This document shows positions 1-9,736 of a stretch of 64,000 nt of DNA, piece by piece. Each line of letters opens with the position of its first letter. Positions within the stretch are counted from its first letter, which is position 1. Source of the DNA: Coenobita brevimanus (Eukaryota > Arthropoda > Malacostraca > Decapoda > Coenobitidae); contig CM064670.1 of NCBI GenBank assembly GCA_032717465.1, positions 17,702,439 to 17,766,438 on the forward strand. The letters are read 5' to 3'. The translations under genes were made by a program, and so were the position numbers. A model generated the notes under the pieces. That model saw only the letters and a list, made by a program, of their open reading frames with translations. It did not search any database and had not been told where the DNA came from.

Positions 1-169
1 AAAACCACAAAAAATTCGGAAAAAAAAAATCCCGCCTGTAATTTGAACTTGGCGCGCGGGGCGCGGGACAGCTTTGTTGTGGCGCGTCATTCCTCCGACA
101 TCCGCTAGAGCACCCCTGCATCCTCCCCACTTTCCACCTGTCTCTCGTCGCGAGTGAAAGCTCATCGTC

Positions 170-2155
170 ATGGCTGCCCACGTGCTCGTTTTTGTGGTGG
201 TGCCTTACCTGCTGCAGGCACTCCTGCTGCTCTCGTGCATCTCCTTCATGTGTATGATGATGGCCCCGCCGCCTGAGAAGAGGAAGAGAGTGGTATTGAC
301 TCTGGAGAAGAAGCGGGAGATATTGGAGAAAGTAGATGCGGGATGGTCTTCTTCACGCATCCTCCGCAAGTTTAACCTGGCCCGATCTACTTTGTTTGAT
401 ATTAAGAGATCCCGAGACAAACTCATGGAGTACACAGCTGACTTCTCGTCAAGAAGCAAACGCAATGTGGAGAGGAAGGTGATGTTTACTCCCAAGTTTG
501 CTGAAGTCGACCGCTCCACGCTGATTTCGTATCGACAGCAACGTGCTGCTGGTGTGATGGTACATGGTACGGAGCTGAAGGCTGCTGCTGAGAAGTTTGC
601 AAGGCTTCATGATGCCCTAGACTTCAAGGCATCTGAGGGTTGGCTCTTCGCGTTTAAATTATGGCATGGCCTTACCAACCGTAAGTCTCATGGTGAAGCT
701 TTGGACGCTAATGAGGATGGAGTTGACGAGTCTTGGCACAAGGTGAAGGGCTTGATCGACAGGGAGGGCCTCACTCTCGGTCAAGTCTACAATGCTGACA
801 AAACTGATTTATTCTATCGCTCTTTGCCAAAAAACACTCTAGCCGAGGAGACGGAAAAGCATGTACCTGGCTGCAAGCTCTCCAAGCAACAGATATCTGC
901 TTTGTGTTGTGCCAATGCTAACGGCATGCACCGGCTTAAGCCCGTTATTGTTGGCCGTGCAAAGCAGCCTCGGTGTCTTCGTGGGGTGATGGATGTCCTT
1001 CCTGTCGTCTGGTACCATTCTTTGAAGGCATGGTTCACAGTCCAGATCTTCAAAGACTGGTTCCACCGCCATTTCGTCAAGGAGGTCATACATTACCAGA
1101 CGGAGAAACTGGGAATCCCACGCGACCAGGTAAAGGCCCTCCTTCTCCTCGACAATGCACCTTCCCAACCGTGCGACAAGGACTTGGTGGCTCAGAATGG
1201 CCGCATTAGGTGCATGTTTCTGCCACCTTACTACTGCTCTCATCCAACCAATGGACCAAGGAGTGATCGTGGCAACGAAGCACCTATACCGCCGGAAGTT
1301 CCTGGACGAGGTGATGGTTGTTCTCGAGGACGAGGACGAGCGCAGGGAGGGACGGGACACGTGAGGCCAGCGGACTTTGGAAAACCTTCGCCGCTACAAC
1401 ATCAAGTCTGCAATCTACAACTGGGCCAGTGCATGGAAGGAAATTCCTGTCAAGACTCTAGAAAATGGTTGGTCTCGTCTGCTTCTCGGAACGGATGCAG
1501 AGTACAATTTCCTAGGTTTTGACGTGGATGACTTTCATGGGTTCTATGTATGCATGGCAACGATGTTCATGTGGACGAAGTGCGTGAGTGGTTGGATGAC
1601 GACGAGGGCGATCCTGGGTATCAGACCCTGTCTGATATCGAGATCGCATCTTCAGTTGCAGGTGTTAGTACCCAGCTTAAAGATTCCGACGAGGACGGCA
1701 ACGATGATGCGGACTCCTCTCAGCATGACACAACTCCAGCCATCCCCAAGCTGAGCGCACTCCGGGAACACCTAGAGTTCGTTCTCGACTACCTGGAACA
1801 CCCGGACTGCGACAGGGAGATGGGGCCCTTGGGACTTGTGGAGGAAGTGTGTGTTTTCAGGCAGTGCATCATAAATCATCAGAATCGTCATTCCTTGCGT
1901 CAATCAACGATTGACAGCTTTTTCAGGCCCGTGACCCCCGCTGTGCCCAGCCCTGGCTCCACTCCGTTGCCTCCCCAAGACAGGCCCTCATGCTCCGAGC
2001 CACAGCCCAGCACATCAGCCATGGTGGAGTCACCACTCGACGTGAGTTTGTGTCTGTCTTCAGAGTCGTCTGCAGTGGGAACGCCATCACCACGACCCAG
2101 CGACGCATCCCTAGGTCACCTCCTTGTGCTACTCTCAGACTCTAACAGTGATTAG
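170..2155 (+). pseudogene. Tigger/pogo-type DDE transposase, frameshifted
   Basis: Cut-and-paste transposase of the CENP-B/jerky/Tigger type. An ATG at 170 opens the frame, but a hydrophobic leader precedes the ATG at 260, which begins MAPPPEKRKR and fits a normal transposase start better. An N-terminal psq/CENP-B-like helix-turn-helix lies at about 290-440, a second DNA-binding region at about 560-770, and the DDE core follows: first Asp in YNADKTDLFY (about 790), second in LLLLDNAPSQ (about 1150), third in LIQPMDQGVI (about 1250). The third is reached only after a frameshift near 1235, and further frame changes lie near 1365 and 1545. The last third is acidic and Ser/Pro-rich, with a PCNA-interaction-like box QSTIDSFF at about 1902-1925. 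The element can no longer make one continuous enzyme. Confidence 0.8.
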
Positions 2156-2629
2156 ACGCCAAGAACTTCTCCACTAGACCACACGGGAATTTACAGTGTT
2201 GTGCAGTGAATAAAACAGTGCACTGTGTTAAGGATTTAGAGCTGTGAGTGAAAAGACAAAAATTTAATGGACTGTAACTGTAACATAAATTAACTTGAGT
2301 GTTTTTGGTTTAGAAAATGGTTTTAAGAGTGGAAGGACTTAAAGTGCAGAGTGCAACACTTATTTCATTAAGGTACAATGGAGTGCATGTAAGACAAGAG
2401 TGCACACTGTGAAGAGAATGGACTTCTGAGTGCGAATGACTAAGTTCAGTGCAAGACTTCATGAACAGTTTACTGCAAGTGCTTCAGGAAATCCTTCTTA
2501 CTGTCAGAGTCTGAGAGGAGGCGGTTATTCATCGAGATGGCCATGGACTTGCTGTAAGTAGGCAGAATGTTTCATACTGTACTCTACTGTATTTTCCATA
2601 ATATACTTAACTCAGACACCTCATTTCAC

Positions 2630-2942
2630 TCTTTTATGTCCCTTATTGGTGTGAATATGCTGTGTCTTAGGTGCTATGCATGTGCAGTAGGGAGGTGTTT
2701 TTCTGAGTTAGGCTAGGTTAGGGTCCATAACTACCAGTCCAGGAGCCAGGGACTTGTAAGTACCCAGGTTTAATATTGTATGAACCTACCTCAAAAACCT
2801 CATTTTATGCTTCTTTTGCATTTATTTTAGTCTTTTATGTCCCTTATTGGTGTGATTTGGGTGTTAAATAGGTGCTATGCATGTCCAGAGGGAGTTGTAT
2901 AGGTGTTTTTCTGAGTTAGGGTCCATAAGTACAAGTCCAGAA
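2630..2942. repeat. Diverged direct duplication, ~200-bp period
   Basis: Two blocks of about 115 bp (2630-2745 and 2830-2942) share CTTTTATGTCCCTTATTGG, GGTGCTATGCATGT, a GTGTTTTTCTGAGTTAGG stretch and a GGGTCCATAA stretch in the same order. They lie in the 3' non-coding part of the Tigger element and look like an old tandem duplication. Confidence 0.7.
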
Positions 2943-3047
2943 GGCTGGGGCCCAATATCCGGACAGGACCACTATCCGGACATGCCAATGGCTCTATTAC
3001 ATCGGATATTGGAGGGATTACATACATATACATGTATATACATAGAG

Positions 3048-3050
<3 letters not shown>

Positions 3051-3141
<91 letters not shown>
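3051..3141. repeat. (TA)n microsatellite
   Basis: About 90 bp of TA dinucleotide repeat with one TATACAGTATA interruption near 3088. The LTR element at 3142 is inserted in it: the array resumes just after that element at 8510. Confidence 0.95.
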
Positions 3142-3145
<4 letters not shown>

Positions 3146-3926
3146 ACATAGCCTATGATTTCATCATCCTTTGTGTAATTTTAACGCACAGTATGCTGCA
3201 TGTTTGATCACGAGCGTGTTCTGCCTCAGTCCCCCCCTTCTACCGTTATAGTAGAGTAAGTCGTTCTCTCTGTTATACTTTGCGGGATTTGCAGCTCTCT
3301 GTCCCCATGGCTTCATTTGCGCGTCCTTCTTACAAGTTGTATCAGGCTCTGCTGGCCCCTATATAATGAGCTCAGTCTCAGCATCATTGCCACTTAGATC
3401 TGCTCCTCATTTTGTTCACATCTCTGTCCTCCCCTGTACAGTTATTATTATTGTGAATTTCTCAGGAAGTCTCCAACCATCTAGCAGCTGTGTGATTTGA
3501 GTATACGTGTTGTTGCATTTTGTTCTTGTACTGTGTAGCATGAGGTTGATTCTTAGGCCTAGTGAGGTTTTTGATTAATGTTGGGTTTTATGTCAGTCAT
3601 TTTTGATAATAGTTTGTATCTGTAATAATTTATCTGGCATTCACTGAGTATTATCTGGTATCTCATTTTATCAGGGCTGACTTAGATAAATTTATTCTTG
3701 CTAATTTCGTGTTAATAGAGGCTATTGCAGTTAACCATATATTTAACCTGTTTTTGCCATTACATTATCCTTATGAGTCCTGAATGTTTTGTTGTTAATT
3801 TAAGCATTAAACTTTAACTTGTAATTTTACCTAACTCCTTTGTTTTGAACCTGGAACTTTACGGGACAGTAGTGATTTTTAGTATTCTCACTTAAAGTGT
3901 ACATTATCTTTCTCTGTTCCGTAACA
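3142..3926 (+). repeat. Gm-1 5' LTR (785 bp)
   Basis: Starts TGTTACATAG and ends TTCCGTAACA, giving a perfect 6-bp terminal inverted repeat. A TATA-box-like TATATAAT at 3360-3367 is followed by TCATTG at 3384, a plausible initiator at the right spacing. An ATTAAA at 3806 could serve as polyadenylation signal. Promoter and signal assignments are inferred from position only. Confidence 0.95.
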
Positions 3927-3932
3927 TAAATT

Positions 3933-3940
3933 TGGCGACC
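3933..3940 (+). promoter_or_regulatory. Gm-1 primer-binding site candidate
   Basis: TGGCGACC begins six bases after the 5' LTR, where a tRNA primer-binding site is expected. It is complementary to a tRNA 3' end reading GGTCGCCA, as found in some tRNA-Arg species (inference). Gm-2 has the same octamer at 56199-56206, and both continue with TCAT and then CAGGATATT, so the two elements probably share a primer and a lineage. Confidence 0.6.
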
Positions 3941-4010
3941 TCATATCAGGATATTCAGGATATTATCATAAGGATATTGTTTGATATTTTGTGACTGTGA
4001 TATATTCATG

Positions 4011-5100
4011 ATGGCTACTATTTCTACACTTGATGAAGCCAAAGATTTTTTGTCAAATGTGCAAACAGTGTGTGATATAGAAAACAGAACAAAGAATGAA
4101 CTTAAGATTGTTGCTCAACAATTGGGAATTGTTGTTCGCTCTCATCATTCTAAAGATCAGATTGTTGACATGATTAATGAAAGCTTGTTCAATGTAACTC
4201 CTCCAAATGAGCAAACGCAGATTGAATTAGCTAAGTTACAGCTAGCCCTGCAGGAGGCCCGTACTAGGGAGGCTGAGGCACAAGTTGAAATTGCTAGGAT
4301 TCAGGCAGACCATGAGTATCGCATGAAACAAGGTGGAACTGGATCATCTAGCTCTGATGATTTTGATGTGGCTAAAAATGTTAAACTTGTCCCTCCTTTT
4401 AATGAATCTGATTTAACAAAGTATTTTCAGTTGTTTGAGAGGGTAGCTACAGGTTTTAATTGGCCTAAGGAGTATTAGCCAGTACTCCTTCAAACTGTTC
4501 TCACCGGTAAAGCTCAAGTAACTTATGCATCTTTGCCTCAGGATCAGTCTGATAATTATGATGTAGTTAAGAGCTTGATTCTTAAGGCCTATGAGCTTGT
4601 TCCTGAAGCTTATAGAGTAAAATTTAGGACAACTTACAAGCAAGATAAGCAATCCCATGTTGAGTATGCAAAAATCAAAGAAGATTTGTTGGAGCAGTGG
4701 TTAAATTCTAAGAATGTGGATTCTGATTTTGGTAAATTTAAGCAGATGATTTTGCTGGAGGATTTCAGAAGGTGTATTAGTAAAGATGTAAGCCTATATC
4801 TTGATGAGAAAAGAATAGATAATTTGTCTGATGCTGCAGTTTTAGCTGATGAGTATGTTCTCACTCACAAGAGATATTCTAGAGAAAAAGGGAAAGCTGA
4901 GAGGAAGTACGTTGCCTCTACTCAGAGTACAGGTAACAGGAAAGAGAATAAGGTTGATGTTTCTCAGGAAGTAAATACCAGCTTCACCTCTAGATTTCAG
5001 AAAAGTAAATGTACTTATTGTAGTAAGCTTGGTCATACTACGGAGAGATGTTTCAGGAGACAGCGTGATGTGAACAAAAAGGAGTCTTTAAATATTCAGT
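4011..5100 (+). pseudogene. Gm-1 gag, interrupted by one in-frame stop
   Basis: Capsid/nucleocapsid region of the LTR element. I prefer the start at 4011 (MATISTLDEAKDF), since Gm-2 gag also begins MAT followed by an EAKD motif; the frame is open from 3981. Residues near 4090-4180 (LKIVAQQLGI then KDQIVDMI) resemble a SAP-type helix-extended-loop-helix, which is unusual for a Gag N-terminus. A predicted coiled coil with repeated EAR/EAE follows. A TAG at 4476 interrupts the frame, which then continues in the same phase through the capsid-like region to a CCHC zinc knuckle (CTYCSKLGHTTERC, about 5010-5052). The stop is a single-base lesion with no frame change. Confidence 0.75.
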
Positions 5101-5279
5101 CAATTGGTCTAGTGTCCACTCTTGAGAGTTCCCAGAATTCTTTAACTGAGTTAACTGAACCTGCTTTGAGGGGTAACTTAAATTCTCATGATGGAGCTCC
5201 TCTTTTGAGCAGTAACGTGGGTGACACTCTCAAGAGTTCATGTGCTAATTTCCTGTCTGATGGTTTTGTCAGTCCTCTG

Positions 5280-7724
5280 GACAGTAATGACAGGAAATCA
5301 GTTAAAATATATCGTGATACAGGTGCTTGCCAATCCCTTATGCTGACCAGTGTTCTAGGCTCTAATTTTAATTCCTCTGATGAAACTGTAATCTTACAAG
5401 GTGTAGGGAATAATTACTTCTCTGTTCCTCTGTGCAGAGTGAATTTAGAGTCTGGTTTTGTTAATGGTTCTGTTATGGTTGGGTTGGTTGAGACACTCCC
5501 AATGTCAGGTGTAACTTTCTTACTTGGAAATGATATTGGTGGAAGTCAAGTGTGTCCAGCTCCTCAGTTGTCTAGTGAGCCAGTGGCTGCGTCCCAGGAT
5601 TGTGATGTCCCTGATGTGTTCCCTGCATGTGCTGTCACTAGGGCTAAGTCTAAAGTTACTGGTGATTTAGAGGATAATGATGATGATGATGTTATCCTAG
5701 CTGACACTTTTCTTGCTAATTTGGACCACTCACCAGATGAGGCAGTACCCCGTAGTGTTGATAATTTGTCTCGTCAAGAGTTGGTTGAGTTGCAGGTTGC
5801 TGACCCTGAGTTGAAAGGTCTAGCTAACTCTGCTTACAGTGAGGAAGAGTCAACTGGTGCTTCTACTTGTTATTATGTAAAGTCAGGAGTACTTATGAGG
5901 AAGTGGAGACCCCCAACAGCATCAGCCGACTGTGAATGGGAGGTTGTACATCAAGTTGTCATCCCTCGTGTTTGTAGGCAGGATATCATTAGAGTGGCTC
6001 ATGATTCCAGTTTGGCAGGACACCTTGGAGTGAGGAAGACTGTGGCACGCATTTTGAAACACTTCTACTGGCCAGGTATCTTCAGGGATGTTTCCTGGTA
6101 TTGTAAGTCTTGTCACACCTGTCTAGTTGTGGGGAAGTGTAATCAGACCGAAAAGGTTGCACCTCTAGTTCCCATTCCTCCTTTTGAGGCGCCTTTCACC
6201 CGTGTGTTGGTGGATATTGTGGGCCCTCTTCCTAAGACTTCTTCAGGATTTTCTTATGTGTTGACCATGATTGATATGGCTACTCATTATCCTGAAGCCA
6301 TTCCACTTAGAAATATCTCAGCAAAGAACGTGGTTCAGGAAATGCTAGGGTTCTTCACAAAGTTTGGTCTGCCCAAGGAGGTACAGTCAGACCGGGGAAG
6401 TAATTTCATGTCAAATGTTTTCAAGCAGTCTCTGAAAGAGTTGGGCATCACCAAGATCACGTCTTCAGCTTACCATCCCCAGACCCAAGGAGCGTTGGAG
6501 AGATATCATCAAACACTCAAATCGATGCTCAAGAAATACTGTTTGGAACATCAGAAAGACTGGGATAAAGGTCTTCCATTCGTTGTGTTTGCTGCAAGAG
6601 AATCTCCAAATGAATCACTGGGCTTCTCACCTTTTGAACTACTGTTTGGCCATGAAGTAAGAGGACCCCTTAAGCTACTCAAGGAATGCTGGCTGTCGGA
6701 GGAAGATGACGTCAACCTGCTGGAGTATGTGATGAATTTCAAAGAACGGCTGTCCACTGCTTTACAGCTGGCGAGAGAGAATTTAGGAGCTGCTCAGGAG
6801 AAGATGAAGACTTGGTATGATAAGAAGTCCAGGTTGCGCCACTTTCAGCCAGGAGATCAGGTTTTGATTCTGCTACCAGTTCATGGGCAACCTCTTCAAG
6901 CCAAGTTTAGTGGCCCTTATTTCGTGGAGAAGAAACTCAGTGATGTCAACTATGTCATCGCCACACCAGATCGTAGAAAGAGCAAGCAACTATGTCACAT
7001 CAACATGCTAAAGTTATATCACAGGCGGGACGAAAATAATCCAGTCTGCACTGTAGCTGTTCCACCCGAGTCTGCAAGTGAAGCTCTCCCATGCAGTATG
7101 AGCCTGAGTGATAGTTTGGGGAAGAATCCTGATATCATGAATGATCTCCAGACTAAGCTTTCTCATCTACCTCCCAAGGAAAAGCAGGAGTTTTCGGCAT
7201 TACTGCAGGAGTACCCGCAAGTGTTCCGTGCTACTCCAGGAAGAACCACTGTGTTGATGCATAATGTCGATGTTGGAGACGCAAAGCCAATTAAATTGCC
7301 TCCTTACCGTGTGAACCCAGTGAAAGTTCCTCTCATCGAGAAGGAGCTTGGCTACCTGTTGGACCACAAGATTTTTTGAGCCCTGTCAGAGCGAGTGGAG
7401 TTCTCCTGTCACTCTGGTCCCTAAGCCAGGTGGGTCACAGCGGCTTTGCATCGACTACAGACGTGTTAATCAGATAACCAAAACAGACACTTACCCTCTC
7501 CCTCGTGTGGAAGATTGCATAGACAAGATCGGAAAGGCTAGGTATATAAGTAAGTTTGATTTGTTAAAGGGATACTGGCAAGTACCTATGACTGAGCGTG
7601 CTAGGGAGATCTCATGTTTTGTACCATTAGGAAAGACCTTTGCATGGTCTGTAATGCCATGTACAGATTGTTTTAGAGTAATAAGAAATTTCCTTTGTAA
7701 ATTTCTTTTTTCTTTGTGGGGAGG
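5280..7724 (+). pseudogene. Gm-1 pol: protease, integrase, truncated reverse transcriptase
   Basis: Continues the gag frame. Protease active-site motif RDTGAC at about 5312-5329. Integrase follows: an HHCC zinc-binding region with CKSCHTC near 6104-6120, then catalytic Asp (VDIVGP, codon 6213), Asp (QSDRGS, codon 6390) and Glu (GALERY, codon 6498), giving a D,D35E spacing, then a GPYFV module near 6916. Reverse transcriptase comes after integrase: fingers motifs (SPVTLVPKPGG, LCIDYRRVNQ, KFDLLKGYWQVP) run from about 7250 to 7625. A frame change occurs in a T run at about 7372. Coding similarity ends near 7625, before the catalytic YxDD motif, and about 100 bp of unrelated sequence leads to the LTR. 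RNase H is absent. Confidence 0.85.
7716..7724 (+). promoter_or_regulatory. Gm-1 polypurine tract
   Basis: GTGGGGAGG directly abuts the 3' LTR, the position of the plus-strand primer in LTR-element reverse transcription. Its retention together with the primer-binding site and both LTRs means the cis signals needed for copying are present even though the enzyme is not. Confidence 0.7.
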
Positions 7725-8509
7725 TGTTACATAGCCTATGATTTCATCATCCTTTGTGCAATTTTAACGCACAGTATGCTGCATGTTTGATCACGAGCGT
7801 GTTCTGCCTCAGTCCCCCCCTTCTACCGTTATAGTAGAGTAAGTCGTTCTCTCTGTTATACTTTGCGGGATTTGCAGCTCTCTGTCCCCATGGCTTCATT
7901 TGCGCGTCCTTCTTACAAGTTGTATCAGGCTCTGCTGGCCCCTATATAATGAGCTCAGTCTCAGCATCATTGCCACTTAGATCTGCTCCTCATTTTGTTC
8001 ACATCTCTGTCCTCCCCTGTACAGTTATTATTATTGTGAATTTCTCAGGAAGTCTCCAACCATCTAGCAGCTGTGTGATTTGAGTATACGTGTTGTTGCA
8101 TTTTGTTCTTGTACTGTGTAGCATGAGGTTGATTCTTAGGCCTAGTGAGGTTTTTGATTAATGTTGGGTTTTATGTCAGTCATTTTTGATAATAGTTTGT
8201 ATCTGTAATAATTTATCTGGCATTCACTGAGTATTATCTGGTATCTCATTTTATCAGGGCTGACTTAGATAAATTTATTCTTGCTAATTTCGTGTTAATA
8301 GAGGCTATTGCAGTTAACCATATATTTAACCTGTTTTTGCCATTACATTATCCTTATGAGTCCTGAATGTTTTGTTGTTAATTTAAGCATTAAACTTTAA
8401 CTTGTAATTTTACCTAACTCCTTTGTTTTGAACCTGGAACTTTACGGGACAGTAGTGATTTTTAGTATTCTCACTTAAAGTGTACATTATCTTTCTCTGT
8501 TCCGTAACA
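7725..8509 (+). repeat. Gm-1 3' LTR (785 bp)
   Basis: Same length as the 5' LTR and identical by eye except for the T/C difference at 3176/7759. The TA array interrupted at 3141 continues immediately after it. Confidence 0.95.
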
Positions 8510-8774
8510 ATATATATATAGGCTATATACTGTATTATCATCATCCAGACCTTCTTTCCCACCCTAGGGCAGGGAGAGAAGTAGCATTGTCTAGACAGCC
8601 CAAATCTGCCCACTCCAATGGGCCACGCTTCCATTCACTCATCATTCAAGCCCCCAGAATCCTGGCTCTCTCGGATATGCCAAAAACATTCACAGCGTTT
8701 TGCAGCTTCCATAAAAGTATCCGACAGAGTCAATCCAGACGCCGCCATGTTAAAATGGGGTGCCAAATCCCTGA

Positions 8775-9638
8775 TCATGCAGTTCTCCTCACAACATTCA
8801 TCCAGCCAGCTCGATTTCTTGTCAGTTCCCTAGTCTCACTGACTTCGAAACCTCTCTGCCTCACACACTCATCCACCATATCTCTCCACCTTCTCCTTGG
8901 CCTACCTCACCTCGTCTGTCCTTCAAATTCGCGCAGTTGTACCTTTTTCACCACTCCATTGTTATCCATTCTCTCCACATGACGATACCGTCTCAGAACA
9001 CTCTCCTCGATTCTGGCGTCCACCGACTTCTCCACTCCACATCTTTCATGAATCACATTTCATATCCTGTCCACTCTCTGTACTCCACATACATTCCTCA
9101 GCAGTACCATTTCTACTGCTCTTATTCTTGATTTTTCATTTTCATGCCACACAATAGTCTCACATTCATGTGTTAAAGTTGGCACTAACACTCCTTCATC
9201 TAAGCCTCGTGCAGCTGCAACACTCAAGCCACTGTTTCTTGTCAAGGCCATCATTGCACTAGCCACTTTTCTTCCTTGTATTACTCTACTTTCAACTTCT
9301 TTTGCACATTTTCCTCCCTTTTCCATCATTGTACCCAAGTATTTGAACTCTCTCACCACTTCCGGTCTCTCTCCATTCACTGTAACATCACACTGGGAGT
9401 CTCCTTCTCTCTTAATAACCAACACTTTACTCTTTTCTCCATTTCCTCTCAAGGTACGGCGCTCACGGACATCAGCAAAATTCTGCACTAGCCTAACAAG
9501 TTCTTGTCGGGTATTTGCAAGCAGTACTGCATCATCACCATACAACAAATTTGAGATATTCCATCCATCACCATTCATTACCAACGCCATCCCTCTCTCC
9601 GTTACTCGTGTTTTTACTTCTCTCATCACCCCATCCAT

Positions 9639-9640
<2 letters not shown>
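8775..9640 (-). pseudogene. RTE2 reverse transcriptase, C-terminal part
   Basis: Reads minus strand from [11 protein letters not shown]. The catalytic motif is LLYGDDAVLL (about 9531-9560), i.e. YGDD instead of the FADD seen in RTE1. FKYLGTMMEKGGK and a VLVPTLTHECE block follow, typical of the RTE-type thumb and C-terminal region. A stop near 9060 interrupts the frame; beyond it HVERM and GRPRRRW motifs of the RTE C-terminus can still be read, and the natural end is near 8775. Non-functional because it is separated from its N-terminal half and carries stops. Confidence 0.75.

Positions 9641-9726
<86 letters not shown>
9641..9726. repeat. (TA)n tail of RTE1
   Basis: About 86 bp of TA repeat with a TATACAGTATA interruption near 9685. 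It sits exactly between the RTE1 3' end and the resumed RTE2 coding sequence, so it is the RTE1 tail possibly fused with the ATATATATGG target. Confidence 0.9.
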
Positions 9727-9727
<1 letters not shown>

Positions 9728-9736
9728 CCCGACGCC

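Larger units (their letters stand above)
1..3015 (+). mobile_element. Tigger/pogo-like DNA transposon, left end outside the window
   Basis: A Tc1/mariner-superfamily element of the pogo/Tigger type, recognised from its transposase (separate entry). The coding part is followed by about 850 bp of non-coding 3' sequence that holds a diverged direct duplication and, near 2955-3015, repeats of the string TATCCGGACA and a GGATATTGGAGGG box. That box resembles Tigger-type terminal repeats, but the matching left terminus is not visible, so neither the terminal inverted repeats nor the TA target duplication could be confirmed. The right boundary is approximate. Confidence 0.7.
3142..8509 (+). mobile_element. 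Gm-1: young LTR retrotransposon with integrase before reverse transcriptase
   Basis: Bounded by two 785-bp LTRs that read identically except at one base (T at 3176, C at 7759). LTRs begin TGTTAC and end GTAACA. The 4-bp flanks both read ATAT, but because the target is a TA array the duplication is not informative. Internal order is primer-binding site, Gag with zinc knuckle, protease, integrase, then only the N-terminal part of reverse transcriptase, then a polypurine tract. Integrase upstream of reverse transcriptase is the order of the Gmr1-like lineage of Ty3/gypsy elements, not the usual gypsy order. There is no YxDD box and no RNase H, so this copy cannot make an active reverse transcriptase, yet its LTRs imply very recent insertion. 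Confidence 0.9.

Noticed and set aside
2950..3015. Definite Tigger right terminal inverted repeat
   Set aside because: The GGATATTGGAGGG box is suggestive, but the left end is outside the window and no flanking TA could be assigned.
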